Origin: an uncultured Muribaculaceae bacterium
Lineage (GTDB): Bacteria; Bacteroidota; Bacteroidia; Bacteroidales; Muribaculaceae
Direction of reading: 5' to 3'
Assembly (NCBI GenBank): GCA_934661195.1
Contig: CAKUJD010000007.1
Location: 122,912 to 186,911 of the forward strand
Length of the DNA stretch: 64,000 nucleotides
The position numbers were made by a program, and so were the translations under genes. A model generated the notes under the pieces. That model searched no databases. It was not told the DNA's origin and saw nothing but the letters and a program-made list of their open reading frames with translations. Shown in pieces: positions 43,381-51,574 of this stretch; within the stretch, counting starts at the first letter, position 1; the number at the start of each line of letters is the position of its first letter.

Positions 43381-44292
43381 ATGACAGTTTTTGAAAAATA
43401 CATTTGGGTGCTCAATTCGCTGTTCCGTGCCGGCGATCAGGGAATATCGCTGAAGGACCTCAACGACAAGTGGGTGGCCGACGACACCGTGAGCGGCGGG
43501 CAGCCGCTGCCCCGACAGACGTTCGACCGCTGGAAGCGTGACATCCTCATGATATTCGGCGTCGACATTGAGTGCCAAAGGCGCTGCGGCTACCGCTACC
43601 GCATCTCCAACCCCGAGGCCTTGAGCAGCGGTGAGCTTAACCGCTGGCTGCTCGACACCTACACCACTGCCACAGCCTTGTCGCAAAACCTGTCGCTCAG
43701 CGGTCGCATCGTTGCCGAAGACATTCCGTCGAGCCGCAATTTCCTACCCGAAATCATGTCGGCAATGAAAGGTAACCGCGTGGTTGACATCACCTACAAG
43801 GGGTTTGAGTTGAGCAGGTCATACACGTTTGCCGTCGAGCCATTTTGCCTTAAAATGTTTCAGCGGCGCTGGTATATGCTTGCACGAAATGTGGGCAAGA
43901 GCGTAATGCGCATCTATGGACTCGACCGCATAGAGGCAGTTACAGAGACTGGCTCCACTTTCAGGCTGCCTGACGACTTTGACGCCAAGTCATACTTCAC
44001 GACCTACTTTGGCGTTGTGCTCGACAGTGAGGCCAAGCCCGAGCGCGTGGTGGTGCGGGCCTACGGCCAGCATCGGCACTACATGCGCTCGCTGCCGCTG
44101 CACCAGTCGCAAGTGGAGATAGGTTCTGGCCATGGCTACGCCGATTTTGAGCTATACTTGTGCGTGACCTACGATCTTGTGATGGAACTGCTGCGCGCCG
44201 GCAGCATGATTGAGGTTATCAGTCCCGCCATACTGCGGCACGAAATGCACCAGTGGGTGGCCGGGATGTGGAAAATGTATGAGAACGATTAA
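43381..44292 (+). CDS. WYL-domain transcriptional regulator
   Basis: 303 residues. The N-terminal region (1-90, TFDRWKRDILMIFGVDI) looks like a winged helix. The WYL domain starts near 140 (VVDITYKGFE) with the core FQRRWYMLARN, and a C-terminal WCX-type extension follows. WYL proteins bind nucleic acids or nucleotides and often regulate stress, repair or phage-defence genes; no such target is adjacent except the DEDDh exonuclease 32 nt downstream, which may be in the same operon. Confidence 0.88.
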   Translation: MTVFEKYIWVLNSLFRAGDQGISLKDLNDKWVADDTVSGGQPLPRQTFDRWKRDILMIFGVDIECQRRCGYRYRISNPEALSSGELNRWLLDTYTTATALSQNLSLSGRIVAEDIPSSRNFLPEIMSAMKGNRVVDITYKGFELSRSYTFAVEPFCLKMFQRRWYMLARNVGKSVMRIYGLDRIEAVTETGSTFRLPDDFDAKSYFTTYFGVVLDSEAKPERVVVRAYGQHRHYMRSLPLHQSQVEIGSGHGYADFELYLCVTYDLVMELLRAGSMIEVISPAILRHEMHQWVAGMWKMYEND

Positions 44293-44324
44293 ACAGGTAA
44301 TGATACAACACAACAAACAGAGAT

Positions 44325-44819
44325 ATGGACGATTTTGCAGCCATCGATTTTGAAACCGCCAACGGCAGCCGCTCGAGTGTGTGCAGCGTGGGGGTGGTGG
44401 TAGTGCGTGACCGCGAGGTGGTCGACCGCTTCTACAGCCTCATTTATCCCGAGCCCGACTATTTCACCTATTGGACCACGCAGGTGCACGGCCTAACCAT
44501 CGACGATGTGGAGGGGGCTCCGCTGTTTCCCGACGTGTGGCGGCAAATAGCCCCAAAGATCGAGGGGCTGCCGCTGGTGGCGCACAACAGCCCGTTTGAT
44601 GAGGGCTGCCTAAAAGCCGCATTCCGCACCTATGGCATGGACTATCCCGGCTACCGCTTCTATTGCACCTGCCGCGCATCAAGGGCCAAACTTGGCAAAC
44701 TGCTGCCCAACCACCAGTTGCAGACGGTGGCCGCCTATTGCGGCTACGATCTCACCAAGCATCACCACGCCCTTGCCGACGCCGAAGCGTGTGCCGCCAT
44801 AGCCCTCCAGCTCCTCTAA
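44325..44819 (+). CDS. DEDDh 3'-5' exonuclease (DnaQ-like)
   Basis: 164 residues forming just an exonuclease domain. Motif I AIDFETA (Asp8, Glu10), motif II AHNSPFD, motif III HHALADAE. The length fits stand-alone DnaQ-like nucleases rather than a polymerase. Possible roles are proofreading or RNA/DNA trimming. Same strand as and close to the WYL regulator; followed by the repeat that borders the prophage remnant. Confidence 0.9.
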   Translation: MDDFAAIDFETANGSRSSVCSVGVVVVRDREVVDRFYSLIYPEPDYFTYWTTQVHGLTIDDVEGAPLFPDVWRQIAPKIEGLPLVAHNSPFDEGCLKAAFRTYGMDYPGYRFYCTCRASRAKLGKLLPNHQLQTVAAYCGYDLTKHHHALADAEACAAIALQLL

Positions 44820-44850
44820 TCATTCATGCATCACAACTGCAAGGAATGTC

Positions 44851-45060
44851 GCAATTCAGGCGAGCTGGCGCATGGTGAATGCGCCATACATCAACGATAG
44901 CCGTTTGGACGTGGCATGCCGAAAGCACTGGAAAAGTCGCAATTCTGTAGGAATAGTATATGTGTAGGCAGGTATGCAGCGGAGTCGCAGCCGACGCGAA
45001 ATGCCTGCTTAGCAGCCCTCCAACCCCGGTCATACCAGAGGAATGCGACATCTGCATCTT
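44851..45060. repeat. dispersed intergenic repeat, copy B (contiguous)
   Basis: About 80 per cent identical in its right part to 25549-25690. Shared blocks: GGCATGCCGAAAGCACTGG, GTAGGCAGGT, TGCAGCGGAG and GCGAAATGCCTGCT. The central hairpin is GTCG-CAGC-CGAC here and GGCG-CAGC-CGCC in copy A, a compensated base pair. The gap 44820-45162 holds only this repeat and the junction with the truncated phage gene. Confidence 0.72.
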
Positions 45061-45162
45061 GGTATTTACAGTAACGCAATAATCAGCACATCATCATAAT
45101 ACGCCTGCTTATGCGCTGATTACAGCGATTGCGGCATCCGCGACGGCCTGTCGGCCCAGGAG

Positions 45163-46956
45163 ATGGCCCGGCAGCTTAAGCAGTACCTGAATTATCCCGA
45201 CAAGCTATTCAGGCGGGTGAGGGACGTGCACGGGGTGCTCCAGCTTAGCAAGGCGGCCGCGGCGTTCCACCCGGGCCGCGGCGTGTACCGCAGCAGCCAC
45301 AAGAACGCGCTGCGCCTTGCCGGCACCGAGACCAACATCGCCTATCGCACGGCCGACCACGAGCGCGTCCAGGCCCTCGATTTCGTCCTCGGCATCCGGG
45401 TTGTGCTGAGCAACAACCACACCATCCGCAACAGCAAGGGCCAGCGGGTGCCACTGACCGACATCTGCGACGAGCTGGCGGGCAACTACCCCAAGGGCTT
45501 CAAGTTCACGGGGTGGCACCCGAACTGCCGCTGCCACACCGAGACGATCCTCCTGAGCGGCGCGGACTTCGAGGACTTCATCAAGGCCAAGCGCGAGGGG
45601 CGGGCGTACGACATCACCAAGGCCAAGGGCTACGTGGCCGAGCCGCCCGCGGCATTCAAGGCCTGGGTGAAGGGCAACGCGGGCCGCATCGCAGCCGCGG
45701 CCAAGGCAGGCACCACACCCTACTTCATCAAGGACAACCAAAAGACCGTGGACGCGCTGCTCAGTCAGCCAAAGGCAGCACCAGCCGCCAAGGAACCGAC
45801 CGAGCTCGACGTGCTGGCCCAGAGGCTCGGCATCGAGGCGGGCGAGCCGATGACGCACGACAAGGCCAACCACATGAAGCCGAACCCCCACTTTAATGAG
45901 GGCGGGCAATATCGCATCAACTGTCAAAGCGCGGTTGTGACATACGAGCTGCGCCGCCGCGGCTTGGACATCGAGGCGTATGGCAACCCCGGTTCGATGG
46001 ACTACACGCCACACTGGCTGTCGCTCAATACCCGCGCCGCATGGCTTACGGGCGAGGGCAAACTTCCCGAATGGATAGGCCGCAGGAGAGAGGTGAAGAG
46101 CCGGACCGTGGACAAGCGTGGACGGGTGCGGCGCACATATGAGACCGCTGACGAGGTGTGGCTGGACTTTGCTGCCAAGACACAAACCCCAGGGCGTTAT
46201 CACGTTCAATGGCAATGGGAGGGCAAAAAAAAGGGGCATATCATAACGATGGAGGTCTCAAAGGACGGCCGTCGCCGAAGTTTTTATGACCCCCAAACAG
46301 GCAAAAACTCAAGGACCATCGCCCCGTGGCTCATGGATGGCCGCAAATGCCGGGTGGACTTGGACAACGGCTTTTGGGGTTACCGCGTTGACGATTTGCA
46401 GCCGAATGCCGAGATAGTAAAGGGTGTTGTGAAGAAGGCGGGATCGAAGGCAAAGATCAGCGCCGAGGCAAAGGACGCATTCCTCAAGTCCCAAAACGGA
46501 AAGAACTGGACGCAGGCGGGAGCAACATCGCAAGTTGGGGCAGGAAGGGACCCGGGCATATTTCAGAAACAAAAAGAGGTCAGAAAAGACAGAAGCAAAT
46601 TTGTGACTTCGGAGTTCAAGGATTGTCCTAACCTGGAAACCGAGGCCATTTGGAATAATGGCCAGTCAAGAAAAGCCGTTATCGCCCATTTGCGCCATGA
46701 GGAAGAAATTCCTGCGGCTGAATATGCATGGAGTAATCCTCAAGACTTGCATTTTGTCAAAAAAAGCCCATTAGGGGAAGGAAAGGACATGTCGACAGAG
46801 AAAGCGCAAAATAACATTGCACGAAAAACAGCACGCGGGGTGCAATATTATAACTTGTACGAATTTGAGTTCAACGGGAAAACATGGCACATAAAAATGG
46901 AGGTTATACAGAAGGGGGAGGCCCTTTTTGAGCGGTTTTATAGTTTAGTCCCGTAG
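45163..46956 (+). CDS. 5'-truncated phage MuF head protein carrying a papain-fold toxin and a second C-terminal domain
   Basis: 597 residues from ATG 45163. Residues 1-130 match the end of a Mu gpF-type head-morphogenesis domain (YPDKLFRRVRD, WHPNCRCHTETI). In-frame phage-like sequence (GLSAQEMARQ) continues upstream of the ATG to about 45121, so the 5' part of the gene is missing. Residues about 245-405 resemble a papain-fold glutamine deamidase toxin with an apparent triad: Cys254 (RINCQSAVVTYELRRRG), His359 (GHIITMEV), Asp376 (FYDPQTGK). Residues about 480-597 (SNPQDLHFVKKSPLGEG, RGVQYYNLYEFEFNGKTW) are another domain typical of phage head-protein tails, possibly nuclease-like. Expression is uncertain. 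Confidence 0.8.
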   Translation: MARQLKQYLNYPDKLFRRVRDVHGVLQLSKAAAAFHPGRGVYRSSHKNALRLAGTETNIAYRTADHERVQALDFVLGIRVVLSNNHTIRNSKGQRVPLTDICDELAGNYPKGFKFTGWHPNCRCHTETILLSGADFEDFIKAKREGRAYDITKAKGYVAEPPAAFKAWVKGNAGRIAAAAKAGTTPYFIKDNQKTVDALLSQPKAAPAAKEPTELDVLAQRLGIEAGEPMTHDKANHMKPNPHFNEGGQYRINCQSAVVTYELRRRGLDIEAYGNPGSMDYTPHWLSLNTRAAWLTGEGKLPEWIGRRREVKSRTVDKRGRVRRTYETADEVWLDFAAKTQTPGRYHVQWQWEGKKKGHIITMEVSKDGRRRSFYDPQTGKNSRTIAPWLMDGRKCRVDLDNGFWGYRVDDLQPNAEIVKGVVKKAGSKAKISAEAKDAFLKSQNGKNWTQAGATSQVGAGRDPGIFQKQKEVRKDRSKFVTSEFKDCPNLETEAIWNNGQSRKAVIAHLRHEEEIPAAEYAWSNPQDLHFVKKSPLGEGKDMSTEKAQNNIARKTARGVQYYNLYEFEFNGKTWHIKMEVIQKGEALFERFYSLVP

Positions 46957-46961
46957 GCAAC

Positions 46962-47030
46962 AAAAAAATCTCAGCCCCTGCCCACTTAAGAGCCGGCGCG
47001 TTCATACCCGCGCCCTGAAACTGAGATTCT
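46962..47030 (-). ncRNA. candidate small RNA of the prophage remnant
   Basis: On the minus strand a TACTTTTG -7 box (47036-47043) is followed by about 65 nt that fold into an outer stem AATCTCAG (47028-47021) / CTGAGATT (46974-46967) and an inner hairpin GGCGCG-N8-CGCGCC, ending in seven T. Promoter, compact fold and intrinsic terminator fit an independent sRNA antisense-oriented to the toxin gene. The opposite strand has no T-run, so it is not simply the toxin gene's terminator. Confidence 0.45.
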
Positions 47031-47035
47031 CAGTG

Positions 47036-47097
47036 CAAAAGTAGTACTTTTTTTTCGACCCACGAAACAATTAATACTAAAAAAAGTATTAAATTTG
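47036..47097. promoter_or_regulatory. divergent promoters with two operator-like inverted repeats
   Basis: A leftward -7 box (TACTTTTG, 47036-47043) and a rightward one (TAAATTTG, 47090-47097) flank or overlap AAAAGTA-G-TACTTTT (47037-47051) and TTAATACT-N6-AGTATTAA (47071-47092). Both repeats share AGTA/TACT half-sites, as expected for one DNA-binding regulator. Confidence 0.5.
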
Positions 47098-47129
47098 CCC
47101 TGCTATAAAACATTTAACAACATTTTGAC

Positions 47130-47276
47130 ATGGAAGATTTTAAGAACAAAGTGGCGGAGCTGGCCGAAATCCTGCCCCTGATGAAAAGGGCTTATCCCAA
47201 CGGGTATCAACAGCTGTTGCGCGAGGCGCAAAGGCTTTTCGAGGAATTGTCCGACCTCAGCGGCTGGGAGGAGTAA
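47130..47276 (+). CDS. small prophage protein, unknown
   Basis: 48 residues (MEDFKNKVAELAEILPLMKR ... DLSGWEE), acidic and helical. It begins 33 nt after the rightward -7 box and is followed by DUF5053 on the same strand. Its position behind the toxin gene makes an antitoxin role thinkable but nothing in the sequence shows it. Confidence 0.55.
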   Translation: MEDFKNKVAELAEILPLMKRAYPNGYQQLLREAQRLFEELSDLSGWEE

Positions 47277-47303
47277 AGCCACCACGAAACAAGGCAAACA
47301 AAA

Positions 47304-47531
47304 ATGGAAGAAGAAAAAACAATCATGCGCGAGCGCCTGGAGGATTTAAGGCTTGCAATTTCATGGCGCGACATTGCAAACCGATATTTTGGCAAATCAG
47401 CCTCTTGGCTGTATCACAAGCTCGACGGCATTGACAGCAAAGGTGGCTTCACCGAGGAGGAAGCGGAGCGGCTGAAGCGCGCGCTTTACGACCTTTCGGA
47501 CCGGATAAGAGCCGCCGCCGATAAGATATGA
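47304..47531 (+). CDS. DUF5053-like small prophage protein
   Basis: 75 residues. The segment SWRDIANRYFGKSASWLYHK matches the helix-turn-helix-like core of DUF5053 proteins, which are common in Bacteroidetes prophages and look like small DNA-binding regulators. It is a reasonable candidate to bind the inverted repeats upstream. The stop overlaps a possible start at 47528 of the amidase frame (ATGA). Confidence 0.7.
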   Translation: MEEEKTIMRERLEDLRLAISWRDIANRYFGKSASWLYHKLDGIDSKGGFTEEEAERLKRALYDLSDRIRAAADKI

Positions 47532-47575
47532 CAACATCGCCCACAGGTGGGCAAAATAAAATTCAAAAGCACATT

Positions 47576-48208
47576 ATGAGAAAAATCAGAGAAATCATCG
47601 TCCACTGCTCGGCCACGCCCGAGGGCAAGGACTTCACCACAGCCGACATCGACCGCTGGCACAAGGCCCGCGGTTTCCGTTGCATCGGCTACCACTATGT
47701 GATTTATAGGGACGGCAGCGTCCACCGCGGCCGCCCGGAGGCCGAAATCGGCGCGCATTGCACCGGGCACAATGCAGTGAGCATCGGCGTTTGCTATATT
47801 GGCGGCTGCGCGGCCGACGGCAAGACGCCAAAGGACACCAGGACGGCAGCCCAGAAAGCCGCGTTGCTGAAGCTCCTCACCGACCTCAAACGCCGCTACC
47901 CGTTAGCGGCGATCCACGGGCACCGCGACTTCGCCGCAAAGGCCGCGACCGAGGAAGACGCGAAAGCAGCCGCCGAGGCGGTGACATTCCAGCAGTTGCT
48001 GGACAGCTATGGCGACAGCCGCGCCACCGAGGCCAGCCTTACCGCGGTCAAGAACTATGAAAGCAAGTACGGCCTCAAGGACGGGGTCTCAACGGCCAAT
48101 GAGGGGGACGGCAAAGAGGACCCCGCCAACACCAGCAAGAAGGAGAAGCAGTCCAAGGGAGCGGACGACATGCCCGCAAACAAAAAAGCTTTTACCGTAC
48201 AGCAATAA
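47576..48208 (+). CDS. chimeric phage N-acetylmuramoyl-L-alanine amidase, probably inactive
   Basis: 210 residues. Residues 1-120 are an amidase_2 (T7-lysozyme type) endolysin: IIVHCSATPEG with the first zinc His, GYHYVIYRDG, GHNAVSIGVCYIGG and HGHRDFAAKA with the second His. In this family the next segment is C-P-C/G-F-D, giving the third ligand; here the sequence switches to ATEEDAKAAAEAVTFQQLLD and a Lys/Asp-rich tail resembling another phage structural protein, so the Cys ligand is missing. The ATG at 47576 gives the usual MRKIREIIVHC start; 47528 is possible by coupling. Confidence 0.75.
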   Translation: MRKIREIIVHCSATPEGKDFTTADIDRWHKARGFRCIGYHYVIYRDGSVHRGRPEAEIGAHCTGHNAVSIGVCYIGGCAADGKTPKDTRTAAQKAALLKLLTDLKRRYPLAAIHGHRDFAAKAATEEDAKAAAEAVTFQQLLDSYGDSRATEASLTAVKNYESKYGLKDGVSTANEGDGKEDPANTSKKEKQSKGADDMPANKKAFTVQQ

Positions 48209-48372
48209 ATAATAACAAAAGATAAGCCGCGGCAAAGAAGCCACGGCCCAAAGGTGTTATAAGAAGCAAAAATAAATCATTTAACGATTTTCGAGTTCCT
48301 GGCCCACAGTGGCATAAACGTTGCCCACAGCCGGAAGCTGCATAAGCAAAGGGATCTTCAAGCTGATAGTCG

Positions 48373-48918
48373 CTACTTCATTGCGTAGAGGGTGCCGTTG
48401 GCCATTTGCTCGTAAGCCATCAGGCCTTCTTGGCTCAGCTCTACGGTCTTGAGGTCGCCGTTGGGCGTGATCATCTTCACGTGCGAGTCGTCAACGAACT
48501 GCATGAATTTTGTGCTTTTGCCGTTGGCATTGAGCGACCATGAGTTGTCGGCGCTGTTGTAGTCAAACTTCACCACGCTCTTGTCGCTGAGGTTGGTGAT
48601 GGTGTAGCCCGACTTGTCGCACTTCACCAGATATTTGGCGTCTTTGCCATCGATTACGCGGGTGCTTGCAGTCACAGGGTTGTCGCCCGACCAGAATTCA
48701 ATTGAGTTTATAACCAGGATGTCGGCTACAAACGACAGCTCGTAAACGGGCAGAATGTGCAGGCCCACAAACACGAGCGCATTGACAAACTTGCTGCCTA
48801 TCTGCTTGTTCCAGGCCAGCACCTTGTTGGTGAGTGCAAAGCTGCCGATGCATGAGTTCATCGTTATCGATGAGGCCAGTGCGAGCACCACCGCCGTTGT
48901 TAAATAAGTCTTTTTCAT
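48373..48918 (-). CDS. DUF3332 lipoprotein
   Basis: 181 residues. Lipoprotein signal with lipobox MNSC; the following CIGSFALTNKVLAWNKQIGS, a hydrophobic stretch, and NSIEFWSGDNP are characteristic of DUF3332. Function unknown. It is the last gene of the cdsA-purM-mltF run, 39 nt downstream of mltF. Between its stop and the prophage amidase lie about 160 bp without a supportable gene. Confidence 0.85.
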   Translation of the reverse strand: MKKTYLTTAVVLALASSITMNSCIGSFALTNKVLAWNKQIGSKFVNALVFVGLHILPVYELSFVADILVINSIEFWSGDNPVTASTRVIDGKDAKYLVKCDKSGYTITNLSDKSVVKFDYNSADNSWSLNANGKSTKFMQFVDDSHVKMITPNGDLKTVELSQEGLMAYEQMANGTLYAMK

Positions 48919-48957
48919 AATTCTATGTTTTTTTGATGTTCCTGTTTACGTTATCGT

Positions 48958-50367
48958 TCACTTGTGTCTGTTCTTGTAGTGGTGGTAGTGCCGCTCCACC
49001 TCCTTGACGTAGGCTATGGTTTGGCGGCCGCGGAAGTATCCGTAGCGGCACACGGGGTCGTTATAGAAGTCGGGGTTGGACTTCCACGATATGGCTTCCT
49101 CCACATTGTCATACCACACTTGCGGGTCTTTGCCATATTTCTTGGCCAGGGCCATTGCGTCGGCCACGTGGCCTATGCCTGCATTGTAGGCTGCCAGCAC
49201 AAACTTCAGCCTCTCTTCGCGGTTGTGCACCCGTGGTTTGAGGTAGGCATCGATGCCGTTCAGGATTTTCACGGCCACTTCCACGCTCTTGTCGGGTTCG
49301 GCCAGCTGGCTGCGGCTTGCGCCATAGCTGCGGCCCACGCCGGGCATCACCTGCATAAGCCCTATTGCTCCTGCCCACGACGCCGCATTGGGGTTGAAGC
49401 CCGACTCGGTTTTGCCTATGGCGGCCAGCAGTTGCCAATCCCATGCGGTGTGGCGCGCGTGGGCCTTAAACAGGTGGTCGTAGGGCGAAATGCCGCCCCG
49501 GCTGGCCATAGTGGCGCGCGTGGCGCTGCTGTCGGCCGCAGAGGCCGCGGGTTTGCTCTTCGACAGCTCAAAGTAGCGCCGCTTCAGCTCCTTCGACGCC
49601 GTCTTGCCCTTCGCTGAGTTGCTCCAGCCGTCGATGCTGTCGGCCAGCCACTTGTCGGCTTTGTTCACGGCCCACGACGACCGTTGCGGAAAACTCACGT
49701 TGAGGCTCACGTCGATGTTGTCGTAATACGTCTTGTCGAACCGGGCTATGTCGCTGTCGACTATGGTCAGGGGCAGCTTGCCCGCTGCCACCATTGCAAT
49801 CAAGTCTTCGGCAATCAGGGTGTCGTTGGCCACAGTGCGTATTCTGATGCCGCCGCCCACCTCGTTGTCGAGATTCTTGAGCCGTGCCTCATAGCGCGAG
49901 TTTGCAATCACATACACGTCGCGGCCCACCAGCTGCGTCACGTTGGCAATAGGGTGCTGCGACTTGGGCTGCACCAGCACCTGATAGGTGGTGTCGGCAG
50001 CGCCACAGTTCAGCACCTGGCTCTTGAACTCGGCCGTTTCGGGCACTTCGCAAGCTATCATGTCGATTTGCCTGCCGCGCAGCATCTCCACAAGGCTTTG
50101 CAGATTTTTTGCCACCTTAAACTTTATGCCCACGCCCTTGGCCGCGGCAAAGTCTTTGGCACGGTCGAAGTCATAGCCCAGTGTGTCGCCGCGCAGAATG
50201 AAGAATCCCGTGGGGCTGTAGAGCGTGCCCACCACCAGCGTGTCGGGCAGCTTGTGGACTTGCTCCGGCTTGGCTTGCCTGCCCCCGTTGCCGCACGCCG
50301 CCACGGCCGCCATCATAATCACGGCGGCCGCAGCGGCGAGTGTGGTTGTGCTAAGCCCTTTGCGCAT
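48958..50367 (-). CDS. mltF: MltF-type lytic transglycosylase lipoprotein
   Basis: 469 residues from ATG 50367 (an earlier frame start would overlap purM). Lipobox AVAAC. The N-terminal half is a solute-binding-protein-3 domain (LVVGTLYSPTGFFI ... YDFDRAKDFAAAKG); the C-terminal half is an SLT domain with catalytic Glu in AIGKTESGFNP, then GAIGLMQVMPGV and VLAAYNAGIGHV. It cleaves peptidoglycan in the periplasm. Located 34 nt downstream of purM. Confidence 0.92.
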   Translation of the reverse strand: MRKGLSTTTLAAAAAVIMMAAVAACGNGGRQAKPEQVHKLPDTLVVGTLYSPTGFFILRGDTLGYDFDRAKDFAAAKGVGIKFKVAKNLQSLVEMLRGRQIDMIACEVPETAEFKSQVLNCGAADTTYQVLVQPKSQHPIANVTQLVGRDVYVIANSRYEARLKNLDNEVGGGIRIRTVANDTLIAEDLIAMVAAGKLPLTIVDSDIARFDKTYYDNIDVSLNVSFPQRSSWAVNKADKWLADSIDGWSNSAKGKTASKELKRRYFELSKSKPAASAADSSATRATMASRGGISPYDHLFKAHARHTAWDWQLLAAIGKTESGFNPNAASWAGAIGLMQVMPGVGRSYGASRSQLAEPDKSVEVAVKILNGIDAYLKPRVHNREERLKFVLAAYNAGIGHVADAMALAKKYGKDPQVWYDNVEEAISWKSNPDFYNDPVCRYGYFRGRQTIAYVKEVERHYHHYKNRHK

Positions 50368-50401
50368 GTGTGTGAGGTGTGGTGGGGCGGAAGCCGCTGG
50401 G

Positions 50402-51568
50402 TTAGTATTCAAACGAGCCCGCCTCCGACACAATGGTCAGCAGGTTGCTCTCGGCGTCTTCCACGCGGCCCACAATTTGGGCGTCGATGCCAAAGTTCTT
50501 TGAGATTTCTATCACCTTGGCGGCATCGGCGGGACTGACGTAGATTTCCATGCGGTGGCCCATGTTGAACACCTTGTACATCTCTTTCCAGTCGGTGCCC
50601 GACTGCTCTTTGATGAGCTTGAACAGCGGTGGAATGGGAAACATGTTGTCCTTAATCACGTGCTTGTTTTCCACAAAGTGCATCACCTTGGTCTGCGCGC
50701 CGCCTGTGCAGTGCACCATGCCGTGAATGCTTGGGCGCATGTCGTCGAGCAGGCGTTTAATAACAGGCGCGTAGGTGCGCGTGGGCGACAGCACCAGCTG
50801 GCCGGCGTTCACCTCCACGCCGTCGACTGCGTCTTCCAGGTGCATGCCTCCCGAGTACACGAGCTCTTCGGGCACGGCCTTGTCGTAGCTTTCGGGGTAT
50901 TTACCGGCCAGATATTTGGCAAACACGTCGTGGCGTGCCGATGTGAGGCCGTTGCTGCCCATGCCGCCGTTGTAGCGCTTCTCGTAGGTGGCTTGGCCAT
51001 ACGAGGCCAGGCCCACAATCACGTCGCCGCCCTTGATGTTGGCGTTGTTAATCACCTGGTCGCGGCGCATGCGGCAGGTGACGGTGCTGTCCACAATCAC
51101 GGTTCTCACCAGGTCGCCCACATCGGCTGTTTCGCCGCCGGTTGAGATGATGTTGACCCCGAGGGCCTTCATCTCGTCGATGAACTCCTGTGTGCCGTTG
51201 ATGATGGCGGCAATCACATCGCCCGGAATCAGGTTCTTGTTGCGGCCTATGGTGGACGACAGCAGAATGTTGTCGGTGGCGCCCACACACAGCAGGTCGT
51301 CGATGTTCATCACCACCGAGTCCTGAGCCACGCCTTTCCACACGCTCATGTCGCCCGTTTCGCGCCAGTAGACGTAGGCGAGCGACGACTTGGTGCCGGC
51401 GCCGTCGGCGTGCATTATGTTGCAGTATTCGGGATCGCCTCCGAGCACATCGGGAATAATCTTGCAGAAGGCAAGGGGATAGATGCCCTTGTCGATGTTT
51501 TTGATGGCGTTGTGCACATCTTCTTTCGATGCCGACACACCGCGCAGGTCATAACGTTGGTTAGTCAT
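50402..51568 (-). CDS. purM: phosphoribosylformylglycinamidine cyclo-ligase (AIR synthase)
   Basis: 388 residues, purine biosynthesis step 5. Family marks: HADGAGTKSSLAYVYW, MNIDDLLCVGAT, STGGETADVGDLVRT and the C-terminal half with HCTGGAQTKVMHF. Bacteroidetes PurM is somewhat longer than the E. coli enzyme (345). It lies 6 nt after cdsA, so the two are cotranscribed although metabolically unrelated. Confidence 0.93.
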   Translation of the reverse strand: MTNQRYDLRGVSASKEDVHNAIKNIDKGIYPLAFCKIIPDVLGGDPEYCNIMHADGAGTKSSLAYVYWRETGDMSVWKGVAQDSVVMNIDDLLCVGATDNILLSSTIGRNKNLIPGDVIAAIINGTQEFIDEMKALGVNIISTGGETADVGDLVRTVIVDSTVTCRMRRDQVINNANIKGGDVIVGLASYGQATYEKRYNGGMGSNGLTSARHDVFAKYLAGKYPESYDKAVPEELVYSGGMHLEDAVDGVEVNAGQLVLSPTRTYAPVIKRLLDDMRPSIHGMVHCTGGAQTKVMHFVENKHVIKDNMFPIPPLFKLIKEQSGTDWKEMYKVFNMGHRMEIYVSPADAAKVIEISKNFGIDAQIVGRVEDAESNLLTIVSEAGSFEY

Positions 51569-51574
51569 TCGTCT

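Noticed and set aside
48281..48343. 20-codon minus-strand frame (MQLPAVGNVYATVGQELENR)
   Set aside because: Could be the tail of a lost phage gene, but it is too short and has no context to support a call.
44820..48372. Attachment sites bounding the prophage remnant
   Set aside because: I compared both borders and found no direct repeat; there is no integrase or tRNA gene nearby.
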